From Acidimicrobiaceae bacterium (GTDB lineage Bacteria > Actinomycetota > Acidimicrobiia > Acidimicrobiales > Ilumatobacteraceae), in NCBI GenBank assembly GCA_947487095.1, contig CANKVI010000052.1, positions 1 to 6,727 of the forward strand: DNA of 6,727 nt, read 5' to 3'. The notes beneath the pieces were generated by a model that saw only the letters and a list, made by a program, of their open reading frames with translations, did not search any database and had not been told where the DNA came from. Below, piece by piece: positions 4,651 through 6,727 of this stretch (its first letter is position 1; every line of letters starts with the position of its first letter). The translations under genes and the position numbers were made by a program.

Positions 4651-5832
4651 ATGCCAGGTTCATACATCATCGCCGGAGCCCGTACACCTATTGGAAAAAT
4701 GAGCGGAGCACTCGCCTCATTTTCCGCTGCAGACCTTGGTGGGTTCGCCATTGCCGCAGCGTTGCAACGCGCAGGCGTTGCGCCACACGAAGTGGAACAC
4801 GTGATTATGGGCCAAGTGCTCATGGCCGGTCAGGGTCAAGTTCCTTCACGCCAAGCCGCATCGAAAGCGGGCATACCCATGAGTGTGCCAAGCATCAGCA
4901 TTAACAAAGTGTGCTTGTCGGGCTTGAACTCCATTTACTTGGCAGACCAAATGATTTCTAGTGGCGAAGCAGACATTGTGATTGCAGGCGGCATGGAAAG
5001 CATGACCAATGCTCCGTACCTTGCAATGGGTGCGCGCAGTGGTTTCCGTTTTGGTGATGTGCAATTGCTTGATGCAATTCAGCGCGACGGTTTGTGGTGC
5101 GCATTCGATGCCTGCCTCATGGGCCTTGGCACCGAACGTTACGCAGCAGGAAACATCAGCCGCGATGTGCAAGATGATTTAGCAATGAAGAGCAACCAAC
5201 GTGCAGCAGCAGCAATTGCAGCAGGCCGACTAGCCGATGAGATTGTTCCAATTTCCATTCCACAACGCAAGGGTGACCCCTTGGTGATTGACAGCGATGA
5301 AGGCGTGCGCGCAAGCACCACCATGGAATCACTTGGATCGTTGAAGCCAGCATTCGACAAAGACGGAACCGTTACCGCAGGTAACGCCAGCCAAATTAGC
5401 GACGCTGGTTCGGCCATTGTGATGATGTCGAAGCGTGAAGCCGAACGTCGTGGCGTAAAGCCGCTTGGCGAATTTATCTCGTACGGAATGGTTGCTGGCC
5501 CAGACAACGCATCGTTGTTGCACCAACCAAGCCGCAGCATTATGAAGGCTCTTGACCGCGCTGGCAAAAAAGTAAGCGATGTTGACCTGTTTGAAATTAA
5601 CGAAGCGTTTGCTGCAGTAGGAATTGCATCAATGCGCGAACTCGGAATTTCTGACGACATCGTGAACGTGAACGGTGGAGCAATTGCTCTTGGTCACCCA
5701 ATTGGCATGAGCGGCAACCGACTTGCACTCACCTTGTTGCATGAACTGCAACGTCGTGGTGGTGGCATGGGTGCAGCAGCGTTGTGCGGCGGTGGCGGAC
5801 AAGGCGATGCCCTCATTATTCGCACTGTTTAA
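4651..5832 (+). CDS. Acetyl-CoA acetyltransferase (thiolase II type)
   Basis: Cytoplasmic thiolase that condenses two acetyl-CoA to acetoacetyl-CoA, or cleaves the product in reverse. The 393 residues align with the biosynthetic thiolase family throughout. Nucleophile C88 is in NKVCLSG, NEAF is at 317-320, H349 is in ALGHPIG and C379 is in CGGGGQG, so all four catalytic elements are present at usual positions. One oddity is that the HMG motif common in biosynthetic thiolases near residue 156 reads LMG (ACLMGLG). The stretch GPDNASLLHQPS at 283-294 replaces the more usual GPIPA turn. ATG at 4651 is chosen because MPGSYIIAGARTPIGK is the normal N-terminus. The in-frame ATG at 4624 would add nine unlikely residues and leave 13 bases to ccr. 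Being divergent from ccr and the epimerase suggests the first step of the ethylmalonyl-CoA pathway, though a beta-oxidation role is possible. Confidence 0.94.
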   Translation: MPGSYIIAGARTPIGKMSGALASFSAADLGGFAIAAALQRAGVAPHEVEHVIMGQVLMAGQGQVPSRQAASKAGIPMSVPSISINKVCLSGLNSIYLADQMISSGEADIVIAGGMESMTNAPYLAMGARSGFRFGDVQLLDAIQRDGLWCAFDACLMGLGTERYAAGNISRDVQDDLAMKSNQRAAAAIAAGRLADEIVPISIPQRKGDPLVIDSDEGVRASTTMESLGSLKPAFDKDGTVTAGNASQISDAGSAIVMMSKREAERRGVKPLGEFISYGMVAGPDNASLLHQPSRSIMKALDRAGKKVSDVDLFEINEAFAAVGIASMRELGISDDIVNVNGGAIALGHPIGMSGNRLALTLLHELQRRGGGMGAAALCGGGGQGDALIIRTV

Positions 5833-5869
5833 TGAAATCGCGTAATGAAACCGTGTGATGAAACTGTTT
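5831..5869 (+). repeat. Three imperfect 13-base tandem repeats, each with ATGAAA
   Basis: AATGAAATCGCGT, AATGAAACCGTGT and GATGAAACTGTTT follow each other without gaps from the last two bases of the thiolase stop codon into the HPP gene. Each copy holds ATGAAA, and the 13-base spacing puts the three ATG in three different frames. Only the third, at 5858, opens a long frame. The first two open reading frames of 8 and 14 codons. Confidence 0.8.
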
Positions 5870-6361
5870 CCTTCTCCAAAAGCAAATAACACAGATGCGC
5901 TCATTGGCGCAGTCGGCGCAGCAATTGCCATGGCGGTTACCTGGCTGGTGAGTGATGCACTGCTCGACAGTGTTGCACCAATACTCGTTCTCTCCATGGG
6001 TGCTTCTGCGGTCATTTTGTTTACGATGCCAACTGCCCCAGCAGCGCAACCCGTTCCATTGATTCTTGCCCACTGTGTTGCAGCATTTCTTGGTGTTTTG
6101 TCGGCACAAACCTTCAACAACACTGCACTTGCGGTTGGCGTTGCGGTTGGCGTGCACGCCGGATTGATGGTTCGCTTTGGTTACATGCATCCACCAAGTG
6201 GTGGGACTGCGTTAACCGCAATCATTGGTGGCAGCGCGGTTACCGACCTTGGATACTCATTTATTTGGCGGCCAGTGTTGTTGAATGGTGTGCTGCTCGT
6301 AGTGCTTGCATTCGTGATTAATGCACCATTTGCATGGCGTCGATATCCAGCGAAGTCTTAA
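5858..6361 (+). CDS. HPP-family integral membrane protein
   Basis: A 167-residue membrane protein of the HPP family, named for its conserved His-Pro-Pro. Some plant and cyanobacterial members are reported to take part in nitrite transport; the role here is unknown. Hydrophobic segments lie at about 14-34, 40-60, 66-85, 88-105 and 138-157. Family landmarks are GASAVILFTMPTAPAAQP at 48-65 and the HPP motif in YMHPPSGGTALTAIIGG at 109-125. ATG at 5858 is preferred; the GTG just before it (5855) is possible. There is no clear Shine-Dalgarno sequence. The gene begins 25 bases after the thiolase stop, so it is probably translated from the thiolase transcript. It ends 14 bases from the convergent recR stop codon. 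Some family members carry CBS domains; this one does not. Confidence 0.85.
   Translation: MKLFPSPKANNTDALIGAVGAAIAMAVTWLVSDALLDSVAPILVLSMGASAVILFTMPTAPAAQPVPLILAHCVAAFLGVLSAQTFNNTALAVGVAVGVHAGLMVRFGYMHPPSGGTALTAIIGGSAVTDLGYSFIWRPVLLNGVLLVVLAFVINAPFAWRRYPAKS
6129..6152 (+). repeat. Perfect 12-base tandem duplication within the HPP gene
   Basis: TTGCGGTTGGCG occurs twice in a row, giving the repeated residues AVGV AVGV in the fourth membrane segment. The length is a multiple of three, so the frame is kept. It looks like a recent in-frame duplication or slippage. Confidence 0.8.
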
Positions 6362-6375
6362 GCGAACGTACATGA

Positions 6376-6727
6376 CTAGCCCTCGATTTCGCGGCGACCC
6401 TCAAGTGCTCGACCGAGCGTAAGTTCGTCGGCGTATTCCAAGTCGCCACCAACCGGTAAGCCACTGGCAATACGTGTTACTCGTAAACCGAGTGGCTTTA
6501 GCAAACGAGCTAAATACATAGCTGTCACATCGCCTTCGGTGTTCGGGTTGGTGCACAGAATGATTTCGGTAATGCCTTCGTCGTCGAGGCGTGCAAGCAA
6601 TTCGCGAATTTTCAACTGATCGGGGCCAACGCCTTCAAGCGGGTTCATTGCTCCAAGCAATACGTGATACCGACCGCGGAACTCGCCCGTTTTTTCAATT
6701 GCCACGATGTCGCGCGATTCTTCAACA
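6376..6727 (-). CDS. recR: Recombination protein RecR, C-terminal 116 residues (partial, N-terminus beyond window)
   Basis: Part of the RecFOR system, which loads RecA on gapped DNA during repair. The window holds the Toprim domain and C-terminus; the N-terminal helix-hairpin-helix and zinc finger lie past the right edge. Landmarks from the edge inward are [37 protein letters not shown], the Toprim acidic motif [17 protein letters not shown], and [22 protein letters not shown]. All are highly conserved in RecR. The frame runs open to 6727, so the gene is intact at this end. It ends in TAG at 6378-6376, convergent with the HPP gene and with no room for a bidirectional terminator. In many actinobacteria recR follows dnaX and ybaB downstream of ffs; here it points the other way. 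Confidence 0.97.
   Translation of the reverse strand, partial: VEESRDIVAIEKTGEFRGRYHVLLGAMNPLEGVGPDQLKIRELLARLDDEGITEIILCTNPNTEGDVTAMYLARLLKPLGLRVTRIASGLPVGGDLEYADELTLGRALEGRREIEG

Noticed and set aside
4764..4781. Inverted repeat GCAACGC / GCGTTGC in the thiolase gene
   Set aside because: Seven pairs in an alanine-rich coding stretch; likely chance and codon bias.
5139..6190. Long minus-strand open frames across the thiolase and HPP genes
   Set aside because: Shadow frames of two well-supported plus-strand genes; low-complexity Ser/Ala/Thr products without motifs.
1..6727. CRISPR array, insertion sequence, prophage or toxin-antitoxin genes
   Set aside because: No regularly spaced repeats, transposase or phage motifs, or small paired genes were found on either strand.

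Overview
The window looks like chromosomal DNA of an actinobacterium (Actinomycetota) with moderate GC, about half by eye. The evidence is a stand-alone 5'-3' exonuclease of the mycobacterial type, a tadA / tRNA-Ser / SRP RNA neighbourhood, several genes without Shine-Dalgarno sequences but with TANNNT-like -10 boxes, and a Ccr/epimerase/thiolase set. A freshwater or aquatic Acidimicrobiia-type lineage would fit, but that is inference from gene content and composition, not proven. No mobile element, CRISPR array or phage gene was seen. Nearly every base is coding or RNA, and no gap exceeds about 80 bases.

Layout. Positions 1-1163 (minus strand) hold an informational block: tRNA-Ser(GGA), the tRNA adenosine deaminase tadA, tRNA-Ser(CGA), then the start of an ABC-F ATPase cut by the window edge. 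The encoded CCA end of the first tRNA shares its A with the ATG of tadA. Divergent from this block, the small SRP RNA (ffs) lies on the plus strand at about 1240-1345. Its likely Rho-independent terminator sits inside the 3' end of the convergent exonuclease gene.

Positions 1347-4610 (minus strand) form a tight four-gene run with gaps of 9, 3 and 9 bases: crotonyl-CoA carboxylase/reductase (ccr), methylmalonyl/ethylmalonyl-CoA epimerase, an A24 prepilin-type peptidase, and the 5'-3' exonuclease. The peptidase has no ATG, GTG or TTG in its first 68 codons and most likely starts at ATC, six bases after AGGAG.

Positions 4651-6361 (plus strand) hold an acetyl-CoA acetyltransferase, divergent from ccr, followed by an HPP-family membrane protein. 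Short -10-like boxes facing both ways suggest that ccr and the thiolase share a compact divergent promoter and are leaderless. The C-terminal part of recR (minus strand) fills the right edge, convergent with the HPP gene.

How the genes may work together: the thiolase joins two acetyl-CoA, Ccr reductively carboxylates crotonyl-CoA to ethylmalonyl-CoA, and the epimerase converts the 2S/2R forms of ethylmalonyl- and methylmalonyl-CoA. These are three steps of the ethylmalonyl-CoA pathway for assimilating acetate and other C2 units. The other steps are not in the window. The peptidase and exonuclease share the operon without an obvious functional tie. I see no wholly new system. The most unusual points are the ATC start, the tRNA/tadA one-base overlap, the ffs terminator inside an antisense gene, a perfect 12-bp hairpin inside tadA, and the interleaved divergent promoters.
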